In this document: positions 10,899 through 21,518 of the stretch, piece after piece
How positions within the stretch are numbered: the stretch's first letter is position 1
Layout: every line of letters starts with the position of its first letter
NCBI RefSeq assembly: GCF_017163705.1
Contig: NZ_JAFIWB010000018.1
Location: forward strand, 1-64,000
Reading direction: 5' to 3'
Length of the DNA: 64,000 nucleotides
DNA from: Xanthomonas bonasiae
Lineage (GTDB): Bacteria > Pseudomonadota > Gammaproteobacteria > Xanthomonadales > Xanthomonadaceae
Translations under genes and position numbers: made by a program
The notes under the pieces: model-generated
Seen by the model: only the letters and a program-made list of their open reading frames with translations
The model's database searches: none
Told to the model about the DNA's origin: nothing

Positions 10899-11528
10899 AT
10901 GAAGCTGTACTACATCCCGGCCGCCTGCTCCCTCGCGCCGCATATCGTGCTGCATGAGCTCGGCCTCGAGGCGACGCTGGTGCGGGTCGATCACCGCAAG
11001 CACCTGACCGAGGACGGCGCGGATTTCCGTCGGGTCAATGCGATGGGCTACGTGCCGGCGCTCGAACTCGACGACGGCAGCGTGCTGCGCGAAGGTCCCG
11101 CCATCGTCCAATACCTGGGCGACCGCAAGCCGGAACGCGGTCTGGTGCCGCCCAATGGCAGCATGCAGCGCTACCGGCTGCAGGAGTGGCTGAACTTCCT
11201 GGCGACGGAGATCCACAAGGGCTTTATTCCCCTGCTGTACGCGCGGCTCGCCGGCCAGTACGTGGACACCGCCCGGCCGAAGCTGGAGCAGCGCTTCGCC
11301 TGGATCGATGCGCAGCTCGCCGGGCGCCGGTTCCTGATGGGCGATGCCTTCACCGTCGCCGATGCCTATCTGTATGCGTTGACCGGCTGGGGCCAGGCGT
11401 CCTGGCTGACCTCGCACTACAAGGCGGGCATCCACTTCGACGCCTTGCAGAACCTGCAGGCATGGTACCGGCGCGTGCACGCGCGGCCGTCGGTGCAGCA
11501 GGCGCTGAGCGAAGAAGGGCTGCAGTAG
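10899..11528 (+). CDS. Glutathione S-transferase
   Basis: 209 residues. The thioredoxin-like N-terminal domain has the bacterial beta-class pattern MKLYYIPAACSLAPHIVLHE, with the catalytic Cys at about 10 and MGYVPALELDDGSVLREGPA for glutathione binding. The C-terminal helical domain is complete (FLMGDAFTVADAYLYALTGW). It conjugates glutathione to electrophiles in the cytoplasm. The divergent HxlR regulator suggests induction by an electrophile. Confidence 0.92.
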   Translation: MKLYYIPAACSLAPHIVLHELGLEATLVRVDHRKHLTEDGADFRRVNAMGYVPALELDDGSVLREGPAIVQYLGDRKPERGLVPPNGSMQRYRLQEWLNFLATEIHKGFIPLLYARLAGQYVDTARPKLEQRFAWIDAQLAGRRFLMGDAFTVADAYLYALTGWGQASWLTSHYKAGIHFDALQNLQAWYRRVHARPSVQQALSEEGLQ

Positions 11529-11780
11529 GCCGCCCGCTCATTGATCCTTGGGCATCTGCGCGCGATGCGGGAAACGCACCATGGCGTGCCGGCGATTTCC
11601 TCGCACCGCGCGACGATCGCGCGGTCCCGCGCCAAGGTCCAGCGGACACCGCTTATGGGCCAAGCGCATGTGCTGATACCCGATCGGCATGCACCAAGTG
11701 CCGCGCATTAACCGGCGATTTACACCCGCGGCCGGCATCGGGGGCACAAAGGACGCCCCGACCGGCCACGAGTGCGAGCC

Positions 11781-13178
11781 ATGCGAATTGCGATCATAGG
11801 CGCAGGATTCTGCGGCAACGTGCTGGCCGCGACGCTGGCCAGGCAGGGCGCCGCCAGCCGCATCACCCTGATCGGCGTGGCCGACACCTACGGCCGCGGC
11901 ATCGCCTACGGCGCGGCGCGGCCGGAACATCTGTTGAACGTGCGCGCCAAGGATCTCGGCGTGGATCCGCAGGATCCGGGCGGCTTCGCCGATGCCCTGC
12001 AGCTCGACGCCGAGAAGCGTCTGCAGTTCCTGCCGCGGCTGCAGTACGGCCGCTACCTGGAGCAGCATCTGGACAGCGCGCTCGCCGCGTCGGCGGTCGA
12101 GGTGGCGCGGGTGAGCGAAGAGGCGGTGGCGGTGGAACGCGGCCCGGACGGTTTCCGCATCTTCCTGGCCAACGGCGAGGACGTGGTCAGCGACGTGGTG
12201 GTGCTGGCGATCGGCGCGCTGCCGCCGGCGGCGCTGCCCGGCATCGGTCCGCGCCTGGCGGTGCACCGGCGCTACATCGGCTGGCCGTGGCAGGACGGGG
12301 TGCTGGACGAGGTGTCGCCGCAGGCGCGGCTGCTGCTGGTCGGCACCGGCCTGACCATGGCCGATGTCGCGCTGACCCTGCGCCGCCGCGGCCATCGCGG
12401 CCCGATCACCGCGTTGTCGCGGCGCGGCCTGGCGCCGCAGGCGCACCTGGCCCAGCCGGGCGCGGCGGTGACGCTGCCGCCGAGCGTGGCGCAGGCGCTG
12501 CGCAACCACGACCTCGCCGGCCTGGTGCGCAGCCTGCGCCAGCTGACCACGGTGGTGGAGGACTGGCGCTGCGTGGTCGATGCGCTGCGCCCGCATCTGC
12601 AGCCGTTCTGGAAAGGCCTGGCGCCGGCGGCACGCGCGCGGTTCCTGCGCCATCTGCGCCCGTACTGGGAAGTGGCGCGGCACCGGCTGGCGCCGGCTGC
12701 CGCGAGCGCGCTGGCGCAGATGCAGCAGCAGGGCCAGTTGCGCATCCGCGCCGGGCGCCTGCTGCGCGCGCGGTTGGGCGAGACCGCGGTGGAGGCGGTG
12801 ATCCGCGATCGCGCCAGCAGCAGCGCGCGCACCGAAGACTTCGACGTGCTGATCCGCGCCACCGGGCTGGACACCGACGTCGCCCGCACCAGCCATCCGC
12901 TGATCGCGACGATGCGCGATGCGGGCCTGCTGCAGCCCGATCCGCTGGGCCTGGGCCTGGTGGTGGACGAGCGCCTGCAGGTGCGCGACGGCAGCGGCCA
13001 CCCGGTCGCCGGACTGTACTGCCTGGGACCGCTGCTGCGCGGCGGCCTGTGGGAGATCACCGCGGTGCCGGAATTGCGCGCCGGCGCGCAACGTCTGGCC
13101 GCGGAACTGGCGGCGCTGGGGCAGGCACGGGTTGCTGCCGGCGGCGCCGGCAGCAAGGCGCAGCGGCAGGCGTTATAG
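11781..13178 (+). CDS. FAD/NAD(P)-binding protein
   Basis: About 465 residues from the ATG at 11781 (an in-frame ATG three codons earlier is less likely). The N-terminal dinucleotide fold MRIAIIGAGFCGNVLAATLA and the segment GRGIAYGAARPEHLLNVRAK are typical of the FAD_NAD(P)-binding family (PF13454). A second nucleotide motif is near residue 180 (RLLLVGTGLTMADVALTL), and YCLGPLLRGGLWEITAVPEL is near the C-terminus. Probably an oxidoreductase of unknown substrate. It stands alone, about 250 bp after the GST gene. Confidence 0.8.
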   Translation: MRIAIIGAGFCGNVLAATLARQGAASRITLIGVADTYGRGIAYGAARPEHLLNVRAKDLGVDPQDPGGFADALQLDAEKRLQFLPRLQYGRYLEQHLDSALAASAVEVARVSEEAVAVERGPDGFRIFLANGEDVVSDVVVLAIGALPPAALPGIGPRLAVHRRYIGWPWQDGVLDEVSPQARLLLVGTGLTMADVALTLRRRGHRGPITALSRRGLAPQAHLAQPGAAVTLPPSVAQALRNHDLAGLVRSLRQLTTVVEDWRCVVDALRPHLQPFWKGLAPAARARFLRHLRPYWEVARHRLAPAAASALAQMQQQGQLRIRAGRLLRARLGETAVEAVIRDRASSSARTEDFDVLIRATGLDTDVARTSHPLIATMRDAGLLQPDPLGLGLVVDERLQVRDGSGHPVAGLYCLGPLLRGGLWEITAVPELRAGAQRLAAELAALGQARVAAGGAGSKAQRQAL

Positions 13179-13212
13179 CGCAATCCCGATCCAGGCGACG
13201 ATCCCCCATCTC

Positions 13213-13281
13213 TTGTAGGAGCGGCTTCAGCCGCGACAGGCATTGTCAGTAAAGCCCGTCGCGGCTGAAGCCGCTCCTACA
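13213..13281. repeat. REP inverted pair
   Basis: Two facing GTAGGAGCGGCTTCAGCCGCGAC copies between convergent genes (the FAD protein and the TlpA-like thioredoxin). Confidence 0.9.
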
Positions 13282-13328
13282 GGGGCGAGTGCGCGAACGG
13301 GCACAGGGCCGATTGCGCAAACGAGCGG

Positions 13329-13898
13329 CTACGGCAGCCGCGCCCAGCGCTCCGCTTCGCCCGGCGCGAACGGCCCCAGCTTCTGCCGCACGATGCGGCC
13401 GTCGGCGTCGATCAGCACGCTGTAGGGCAGCAGGCCCTGGGTGTCGCCCAGGCGCACGCTGGCATCGGCCGGGCCGGGGGTTTCCAGCGCGATCGGGTAG
13501 CCGATCGGCACCCGCTGCAGGAATGCGCGCACGTCCTCGGGGCGGTCCAGGGCGATGCCGAGCACCTGCAGGCCGTCGGCCGGCTGCGCGCGTGCCAGGC
13601 GGTCCAGTTCCGGCATCTCGCGCACGCACGGTTCGCACCAGCTGGCCCAGACATTGACCAGCAACGGACGGCCGCGGAACTGGGCCAGGCTCAGGTTGCC
13701 GCCGTCGAGGGTGGGCAGGCGCAGCGCCGGGGCGGGATCGCCGGGGCGGGCCGCGGCAACGCCGGCCGGCGGCGCGCTGCCGGTGGCGGTCGCTGGCGGC
13801 GCTGGCGTCGGCGTACGCCACCAGACCTGCGCGGCGGCCAGGCCCAGCGCCGCCGCGATGGCCGCCACCGCGAGCAGGCGTGGCGGCGTGGCGTTCAT
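13329..13898 (-). CDS. TlpA-like membrane-anchored thioredoxin
   Basis: 189 residues. An N-terminal membrane anchor (LLAVAAIAAALGLAAAQVWW) precedes a periplasmic thioredoxin fold with the redox site ASWCEPCVREMPELD (Cys88 and Cys91) and a cis-Pro segment (GLLPYSVLIDADGRIV). It should reduce or exchange disulfides in the periplasm. Its ATG overlaps the dsbD stop (ATGA), so it is co-translated with the transmembrane electron carrier that probably feeds it. Confidence 0.9.
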   Translation of the reverse strand: MNATPPRLLAVAAIAAALGLAAAQVWWRTPTPAPPATATGSAPPAGVAAARPGDPAPALRLPTLDGGNLSLAQFRGRPLLVNVWASWCEPCVREMPELDRLARAQPADGLQVLGIALDRPEDVRAFLQRVPIGYPIALETPGPADASVRLGDTQGLLPYSVLIDADGRIVRQKLGPFAPGEAERWARLP

Positions 13899-16171
13899 CG
13901 CGCCGCGCGCAGCAGTGCGTCCTCGGCCACCGCCTGGCTCAGCACCGGCGGCAGCACGGTCGGCGGTGCGCCCGGGCCGTAGACCACGTACAGCGGCACG
14001 CCCACCGCCTTGTGTTCGGCGAGGAAGGCGCTGATGCGCTGGTCCTCGTTGGTCCAGTCGCCCTTCATGTACACCGCGTCGACGCGCTTGAGCGTGTCGC
14101 GGAAGGCATCGCTGCCGAGCACGTTGCGTTCGTTGGCCTTGCAGGTCACGCACCAGTCGGCGGTCATGTTGACGAACACCACGCGGTTGTCGGTGCGCAG
14201 CCGGTCCAGCATCTCCGGCGAGAAGGCCACGGTGTTGCGCTCTGCGCTGACGCTGGGCGGCGCCAGCCGGGTCACGCCCCACACCGGCAGCAGCGCCAGC
14301 AGCACCAGCAGCGAGGCCAGGCGCAGGCCGAGCTTGTGGCTGCGCCAGCGCGCGCGCTCGATCCACCACAGGCCCAGCGCCAGCAGCGTGGCGCCGACGA
14401 GCAGCAGCGCCACCGCATCCACGCCGCGCTGCTTGCCCAGCACCCACAGCAGCCAGATCGCGGTCAGGTACATCGGGAACGCCAGCACCTGCTTGAGCGT
14501 CTCCATCCACGGGCCGGGCGTGGGCAGGCGCTTGGCCAGCGAGGGGATGAAGCCGACCAGCAGGAACGGCAGCGCCAGGCCCAGGCCCATGGTCAGGAAC
14601 ACCAGCATGCCGATCGCCGGCGGCGCGGCGAACGCATAGCCCAGCGCCAGGCCCATGAACGGGCCGACGCAGGCGCTGGACACCACGCAGGCCAGCACGC
14701 CGGTGGAGAAGTCGCCGACCGGACCGCTGCGCGAGGGCAGCGACTGGCCGAGGCCGCCGAGGTTGGCGCTGAGCGTGAACACGCCGGACAGGCTCAGGCC
14801 CATCGCGAACATCAGGTAGGTCAGCACCGCGACGAAGCCCGGGCGCTGCAGCTGGAAGCCCCACAGCAGATGCGCGGCGACGGCGATGCCGCCGACCACG
14901 GCGAAGGACGCCAGCACCCCCAGCGTGTACCACAGCGCATGGCTGCGGGCGCGCGCATGGCTTTCGCCGCTGTGCGCCAGGCCCAGCACCTTCAGCGACA
15001 GGATCGGCAGCACGCACGGCAGCAGGTTCAGGATCAGGCCGCCGCCCAGCGCCGCCAGCAACACCCACAGCAGGTTCTGCGGCGCGGCCGCCGGCGCGGT
15101 GCTGCGCGCGGCGTTGTGCACCGAGGCATCGGGCGCGCTCGCCGCGTCGGGCGCGGTCACCGGCGCGGCCGCCGCGGCGCTGGCGTCGGCCTGGCGGCTG
15201 TCCAGCGGCGTCACCAGCAGTGGCGCCACTTCGGCCTGGTCGGTCGGGCTGAGCTTGCCCTTGGGCAGCGACAGCTTCACCCGCCGGGTCATCGGCGGAT
15301 AGCAGATGCCGTCGGTCTGGCAGCCCTGGAAGGTGGCGACCAGGGTCGCGTCGGCGGCATCGGCGCGCTGGCGCTGCAGCGGCACGCTGACCTCGGTCTG
15401 GTCGAAATACACCACCACGTTGCCGAAGTGCTCGTCCTGGTGCGAGCGGCCCTGCGGCCAGCGCGGCATGCCGGTGCGGATGCCGGCCGCGCCTTCCAGC
15501 GCCAGCGCGGTGCGGTCGCGATACAGGTAGTAGCCCGGGGCGGGGGTGAAGCGCAGCAGCAGGGTGTTGCCGTCGCCGACGATGGCTTCGAAGCCGAACG
15601 CCTGGTCCGACGGCAGCGGCAGGCCTTGCACGGCGCCGGCGCCGGCGCCGAACAACGGCTTGCCGGCGGGGCCGGCCGCGCCCGGCGCGCTGCCCGGCAG
15701 CGGCGAGGACGTGGCCGCCGTTGCGTCGGCCTCGGCCGCCGGCAGCGCCACCGTGAGCACGCGCTTCTGCGGCGGATAGCACACGCCGGCGTCGGCGCAG
15801 CCCTGATAGCGCACCTCCACCTGCAGGCTGGTCGTGGCGGGATCGGCGACGCCGCTCTGCACCGCGTTCAACTCGCCGCGGTAGGTCTCCACCTCGCCGA
15901 AGTACGGGTCGGTCTTCTTGTGCCCGGCCGGCAGCTGCACGGTGGGGTTGGCCTTGAAGCCGCTCAGCACCCGCACCGCGATCCGGTGCCGGTACAGGTA
16001 ATAGCCGTTGGCGATCTTCCAGTGCAGTTCGATGCGGCCGCGCTCGGGCGCCTGCGCGCTCAGCACGAAGGCCTGATCGACCGGCAGCAGATCCTTTTCG
16101 CTGATCGCCAGGGCGGGGAAGGCGGCCAGGGCCAGCAGGCACAGGGCGGCGATACGGTGCAGCACGGTCAT
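13895..16171 (-). CDS. dsbD: Thiol:disulfide interchange protein DsbD with duplicated N-terminal domain
   Basis: About 758 residues, longer than the usual 560-620. A signal peptide is followed by two tandem periplasmic DsbD-alpha-like domains, each with GYYLYR and a paired-cysteine loop: GCADAGVCYPP (Cys125, Cys131) and GCQTDGICYPP (Cys284, Cys290). The eight-helix membrane domain has its cysteines in LLPCVLPILSLK and SSACVGPFMGL. The C-terminal thioredoxin domain has ADWCVTCKANE (Cys674, Cys677). It moves electrons from cytoplasmic thioredoxin to periplasmic targets. The start is 4 bp after the cutA stop. The duplication is the unusual part. Confidence 0.93.
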   Translation of the reverse strand: MTVLHRIAALCLLALAAFPALAISEKDLLPVDQAFVLSAQAPERGRIELHWKIANGYYLYRHRIAVRVLSGFKANPTVQLPAGHKKTDPYFGEVETYRGELNAVQSGVADPATTSLQVEVRYQGCADAGVCYPPQKRVLTVALPAAEADATAATSSPLPGSAPGAAGPAGKPLFGAGAGAVQGLPLPSDQAFGFEAIVGDGNTLLLRFTPAPGYYLYRDRTALALEGAAGIRTGMPRWPQGRSHQDEHFGNVVVYFDQTEVSVPLQRQRADAADATLVATFQGCQTDGICYPPMTRRVKLSLPKGKLSPTDQAEVAPLLVTPLDSRQADASAAAAAPVTAPDAASAPDASVHNAARSTAPAAAPQNLLWVLLAALGGGLILNLLPCVLPILSLKVLGLAHSGESHARARSHALWYTLGVLASFAVVGGIAVAAHLLWGFQLQRPGFVAVLTYLMFAMGLSLSGVFTLSANLGGLGQSLPSRSGPVGDFSTGVLACVVSSACVGPFMGLALGYAFAAPPAIGMLVFLTMGLGLALPFLLVGFIPSLAKRLPTPGPWMETLKQVLAFPMYLTAIWLLWVLGKQRGVDAVALLLVGATLLALGLWWIERARWRSHKLGLRLASLLVLLALLPVWGVTRLAPPSVSAERNTVAFSPEMLDRLRTDNRVVFVNMTADWCVTCKANERNVLGSDAFRDTLKRVDAVYMKGDWTNEDQRISAFLAEHKAVGVPLYVVYGPGAPPTVLPPVLSQAVAEDALLRAAR

Positions 16172-16175
16172 CGGC

Positions 16176-16508
16176 TTACGGTTCCTCACGGGTTTCGGCA
16201 TACACCCACTGCAGGTAGGCGGGCAGGCCGCCGGCGACCTCGACCTCGATCAGTTCGGGGACGTCGAAGGGGTGCAGTTCGCTCAGCCGCCGCTGCAACG
16301 CGGGGACGCGGTCGGCGGCGGTCTTGATCAGCAGCAGCACTTCCTCGGCCTGCTCCACGGCGTCCTGCCAGCGATAGGTGGCGTGCACGCCGGGCAGGCG
16401 GCTCACGCACGCGGCCAACCGTTCTTCGACCAAGACCTGGGCGATCCGCGCGGCGCTGGCCGGATCGGGGCAGGTGCTGAACAGCAAACGGAGTGGGGGC
16501 GAAGACAT
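16176..16508 (-). CDS. cutA: Divalent-cation tolerance protein CutA
   Basis: 110 residues, the standard length of the trimeric CutA1 fold: LLFSTCPDPASAARIAQVLV, LAACVSRLPGVHATYRWQD, EEVLLLIKTAADRVPALQRR and LHPFDVPELIEVEV. It is linked genetically to copper and other metal tolerance; the mechanism is unsettled. It is the first gene of a tight cutA-dsbD-tlpA operon. This order is common in gammaproteobacteria. Confidence 0.95.
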   Translation of the reverse strand: MSSPPLRLLFSTCPDPASAARIAQVLVEERLAACVSRLPGVHATYRWQDAVEQAEEVLLLIKTAADRVPALQRRLSELHPFDVPELIEVEVAGGLPAYLQWVYAETREEP

Positions 16509-16831
16509 GCGGCCGACAGTATAGGGACGCCGGCAGGGCTTTGCCGGGCCTGATTCGGGCATGAGTGCGCGCCCGCGGGCGCGCGGTTGCAGGCCTGCGC
16601 GGGGCGGCCGCGGAGGGCGCTGGCCGGGCATGGCACTGGGCCGTGCGGCAGCGACCCGCTGCGCAGCGGGAACGGCGTGGCAGTTGGGTGGTCGTGGCGG
16701 CGGGAAAGCAGGGCCGCGACGGTGCCGGGGGCGCGCGGCAGCGGCGGCCATCTACCGCCGAGCCTTCATTGCATGTACGGGCGACGCCGGATGGCCCCGG
16801 GGCCACCCGGGTCGCTCGCAGACCCTCCGGC
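16509..16831. other. Intergenic stretch, no feature seen
   Basis: About 320 bp of very GC-rich sequence between cutA and the endonuclease gene. Nothing convincing was found beyond the presumed cutA promoter. Confidence 0.4.
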
Positions 16832-18601
16832 TCAGTTGAGCAGCTGGCAGGTCGCCGGCTTGGCCGAGGTGAACAGCGAGGAAGTCGCCCACTCCGGGTG
16901 ATCGATGAACGGATTGCGGTTGCCCTGGAAGCTGTACACCACTTCGTTGCGGGCACGCTCGGCGTCGTCCGGCGGATCCTGCTGGCTCCACGCGATCAGC
17001 GTCGACAGCAGGCCCATGTAGGCCGGCGAGGCCGAGGTCTGCACGATCTTGCTGCGGTCGTCGGTCAGTTCCAGGTCCGGCTCGGACTGCCCGGTGGCCG
17101 CGTCGGTGCCGCCTTCGTAGCGGATCGCCATGTACATGACCGCGCGTGCCATGTCGCCCTTGCGGTGGTTCCACACTTCGAAGCTGCCGCCATTGCCGTC
17201 CGGGGTGCGCACCCAGTTGGAGTTGCCCGGGTAGCTGCCGCTGCCGCCGCCGAAGCCGGCGTTGGCCTCGGTGATGCGCTCGCCGCAGTTGCTGTCGCAG
17301 TTCGCGTACGGCTTGTTGCCGCGGTCGGCGTTCCAGGTGGAGTCGGTCAGGTACAGCATGTGCGTGTCGGTGTACGGCGCGTAGGGCAGGCCCTTGTCGC
17401 CGCTGGCGGTGCCGAAGCCCAGCGAGTTCGGCCAGCTGTGCTCGCGGTTGTACTTCAGCCCGCTGCCGCTGCCGGCACGGTCGGTGACCTTGGCGTAGCT
17501 GCGGTTGCGGTAGGCGTCGAGGATGCGCCCGCTGTTGTTCGGGTCCTCGTCGGCGATCTCCAGGATGGTCCAGGTGCTGGTGCCGGAGCTGCTGCTGTAC
17601 GGGTAGACGGTGTGGCCCTTGATCGTCTCGTGCAGCGAGCAGCGCAACTGGCTGGCGTTGGAGGTGTTGACCCGCGAGTAGTAGCCGCTGGCACCGCCGC
17701 CGCTGCCGCTGGCGACGCTGAAGGCGATGCTGCTGTCCTGCGCCGGATGCGCGCCGCCGGCGTCGCTGATCTTTGCCGCCAGGATGCTCAGGCTGCAGCT
17801 TTCGCCGGCGGCCAGGGCGGTGTTGGTGGAGATCGCGAACTGGCTGCCGCTGCTCGGGTAGCTCAGCGCCACCGTGCCGGACTGGCTGCAGCTCAGGCCG
17901 AACGCGCCGCTGGCCAGGGTCACCGCCTCGCTGAAGGTCACCGCCAGGTCGCCGGCGGCGGGGAAGTTGCTGGCGCCCTGCGCTGGCGTGGTCGCGGTCA
18001 CCGACGGCGCGGTATTGCTGCTGCCGCCGCTGAAGGTCTGGCCGCTGTTGCAGGCGCCGAAGCTGCTGGCCGAACTGCCGGCCCAGCTGAAGTCGGACGC
18101 GGCGCTGCCGTTGCTGCCGCGCAGCTGCAGCGAGGTGCCGGCCGCGGTGCTGTTGCTCTCGCTGACCGGCAGGTTCTGGCTGGTCAGGCCGGCGGCCGGG
18201 CCGCCGCCGCCGGTGATCGCGCCCTCGTAGCTGAGGAACTGCACCACCTGGCCGCTGCCGTCGACCAGCGCCAGGCCGTCGTTGGGGCCGTTCTGCACGC
18301 CGTTGCTGGCATAGCCGACGGTGGCGATGCGCACCTGCCCGCCGCAGGTGACCAGGCTGCCGGCCGGCACTGAGGTCGTGGCATAGACGGCGGCGGCGCT
18401 GGGGCTGCTGCCGTTGTACAGGTAGACCTTGTAGCCGCTCAGGCTCTCGCCGGCGGTGGCGACGATCTCCACGCCCTCGCCGGTATCGCCGGCGGCGGTG
18501 GCATCGTCGTAGTGCAATTCGTTGATGAACACGGCGGCCTGGGCGTGGCCGGCCAGGGCCAGCAGACAGGCGAGAGGTAAGGCAACGGCGGATGGCTTCA
18601 T
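16832..18601 (-). CDS. Secreted endonuclease I family nuclease with lamin-tail-like and Big_5 domains
   Basis: 589 residues from the ATG at 18601. A signal peptide ([14 protein letters not shown]) is followed by a lamin-tail-like beta domain ([20 protein letters not shown] onward). An SbsA/Big_5 Ig-like domain comes next ([33 protein letters not shown]). The C-terminal half is endonuclease I, with [14 protein letters not shown] holding the metal-binding His and Asn, and [19 protein letters not shown]. It should cut extracellular DNA non-specifically. No operon partner; it is divergent from groES. Confidence 0.88.
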   Translation of the reverse strand: MKPSAVALPLACLLALAGHAQAAVFINELHYDDATAAGDTGEGVEIVATAGESLSGYKVYLYNGSSPSAAAVYATTSVPAGSLVTCGGQVRIATVGYASNGVQNGPNDGLALVDGSGQVVQFLSYEGAITGGGGPAAGLTSQNLPVSESNSTAAGTSLQLRGSNGSAASDFSWAGSSASSFGACNSGQTFSGGSSNTAPSVTATTPAQGASNFPAAGDLAVTFSEAVTLASGAFGLSCSQSGTVALSYPSSGSQFAISTNTALAAGESCSLSILAAKISDAGGAHPAQDSSIAFSVASGSGGGASGYYSRVNTSNASQLRCSLHETIKGHTVYPYSSSSGTSTWTILEIADEDPNNSGRILDAYRNRSYAKVTDRAGSGSGLKYNREHSWPNSLGFGTASGDKGLPYAPYTDTHMLYLTDSTWNADRGNKPYANCDSNCGERITEANAGFGGGSGSYPGNSNWVRTPDGNGGSFEVWNHRKGDMARAVMYMAIRYEGGTDAATGQSEPDLELTDDRSKIVQTSASPAYMGLLSTLIAWSQQDPPDDAERARNEVVYSFQGNRNPFIDHPEWATSSLFTSAKPATCQLLN

Positions 18602-18730
18602 CGACAACTCCTTTTGGATGGTCCCCCCTGGGTCTGCGAGCCTAGCCTGCTCCTGTGACAGCGTTGCGGAATCCGGGTACCAGTTCCGCGGCCGGGAGGG
18701 TGCCGAAGCGAAATTTTTTCGTCGCCAGCC

Positions 18731-18760
18731 CTTGAAAGGGCGCCGGCCAGCACCACATCT
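18731..18760 (+). promoter_or_regulatory. Sigma32-type heat-shock promoter of groESL
   Basis: CTTGAAA at 18731-18737 is a perfect -35 for the heat-shock sigma factor. CCACATCT at 18753-18760 matches 7 of 8 positions of the -10 consensus CCCCATNT. The spacer is 15 bp. Transcription should start near 18767. Confidence 0.8.
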
Positions 18761-18798
18761 TGCGCATCCCGGCGTACCGGGTTTTTTCGCGAGCGTTG

Positions 18799-18825
18799 CT
18801 GGCAGTCGTCACATGCGAGTGCTAA
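18799..18825 (+). promoter_or_regulatory. CIRCE operator (HrcA) with a degenerate left arm
   Basis: The right arm GAGTGCTAA (18817-18825) is a perfect CIRCE half. The left arm CTGGCAGTC (18799-18807) matches 6 of 9 positions of TTAGCACTC with exactly the canonical 9-bp spacer. It lies in the 5' untranslated region, 50 bp before groES, so HrcA repression probably acts together with sigma32 activation. Confidence 0.8.
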
Positions 18826-18875
18826 CATCGCCAGCCTTTCCTAGACCAATCAATCACTTAAGAGGGTCTCTCTCA

Positions 18876-19163
18876 ATGAGCATCAAGCCGCTTCACGACC
18901 GCGTCGTAGTCAAGCCGATCGAAGCCGACGAAATTTCCGCCGGCGGCATCGTGATCCCGGATTCGGCCAAGGAAAAGTCCACCAAGGGCGAGATCGTGGC
19001 CATCGGCAGCGGCAAGCCGCTGGACAACGGCAGCGTCCGCGCTCCGGCGGTCAAGGTCGGCGACAAGGTCATCTACGGCCAGTACGCCGGCTCCAGCTAC
19101 AAGGCCGAAGGCGTCGAGTACAAGGTGCTGCGCGAAGACGACATCCTGGCGATCGTCGGCTAA
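18876..19163 (+). CDS. groES: Co-chaperonin GroES
   Basis: 95 residues, full length: [19 protein letters not shown] at the start, the mobile-loop region [20 protein letters not shown], and the C-terminal [11 protein letters not shown]. The heptameric lid closes the GroEL cage during ATP-driven folding. It is first in the groESL operon, behind a sigma32-like promoter and CIRCE. The gap to groEL is 137 bp and is filled by an inverted pair of GGGATTC arrays. Confidence 0.98.
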   Translation: MSIKPLHDRVVVKPIEADEISAGGIVIPDSAKEKSTKGEIVAIGSGKPLDNGSVRAPAVKVGDKVIYGQYAGSSYKAEGVEYKVLREDDILAIVG

Positions 19164-19176
19164 AACGCCGCCGATC

Positions 19177-20950
<1,774 letters not shown>

Positions 20951-20992
20951 TCCGCGCCGGCGCAAGCCGACCTGCAGTACGCAGTGAAAAGG

Positions 20993-21020
20993 AGCCCCGC
21001 AGCGATGCGGGGCTTTTTTT
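20993..21020 (+). terminator. groESL intrinsic terminator
   Basis: Stem AGCCCCGC/GCGGGGCT with a six-base loop and seven T's immediately after. Confidence 0.92.
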
Positions 21021-21518
21021 ATGCGTTTGCGGGGCATGCACGCGCCGCGCGCATGGCCGAGTAGTCGTGGCGAATCGCGGCACGGCGGAGCGTAGGAGGC
21101 AGGGCGATTGCCCGCGGCGACGCATGCCGCACAGCACACAGCGAAGCCTCGCGCGCGGAGGGCGGTGCAAGGGTTCGCTGCGCGGCCGGTGGCGGCGCAT
21201 CCCGCGCAAATCGGCGCCTCTCGCAGCGAATCGCGCATAAAGCGGCATCGTCTACAAGATCCATGTGGCGACGTGTTGACAACGTTGTCGCCGCATTGCA
21301 GGTTAGGTCCGCGAGCGCGTCAGGGGATAGGCGCGCCCGCACCGCTCGTCTTCCTTCTGCGCGCCGATGAGGCGCAACGCAGCGCGTGCCATCGCACGCG
21401 TGCGGCTGCGCTGTGGGCAACGACACGAGGCTCCTCGTGTGGTCGCGGGACGGAGACGCGCATCGTCGCCGCCGTCGTCCGTCGGCGTTCCACGCCAGCC
21501 CGCAGCAGGGAGATCCGC
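21021..21518. other. Intergenic region upstream of the TonB receptor
   Basis: About 500 bp. Apart from the palindrome at 21276-21292 (listed separately), no gene-like frame or repeat is convincing. Confidence 0.4.
21276..21292 (+). promoter_or_regulatory. LacI-family-type palindromic operator
   Basis: TTGACAACGTTGTCGCC contains the perfect 12-bp palindrome GACAACGTTGTC (21278-21289) with a central CG, the form of LacI-family operators. It resembles the TGACARCGYTGTCA boxes known for NagR-type control in Xanthomonas. The first six bases are also a perfect -35 (TTGACA), so repressor and polymerase could compete. It lies 230 bp before the receptor start. Confidence 0.55.
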
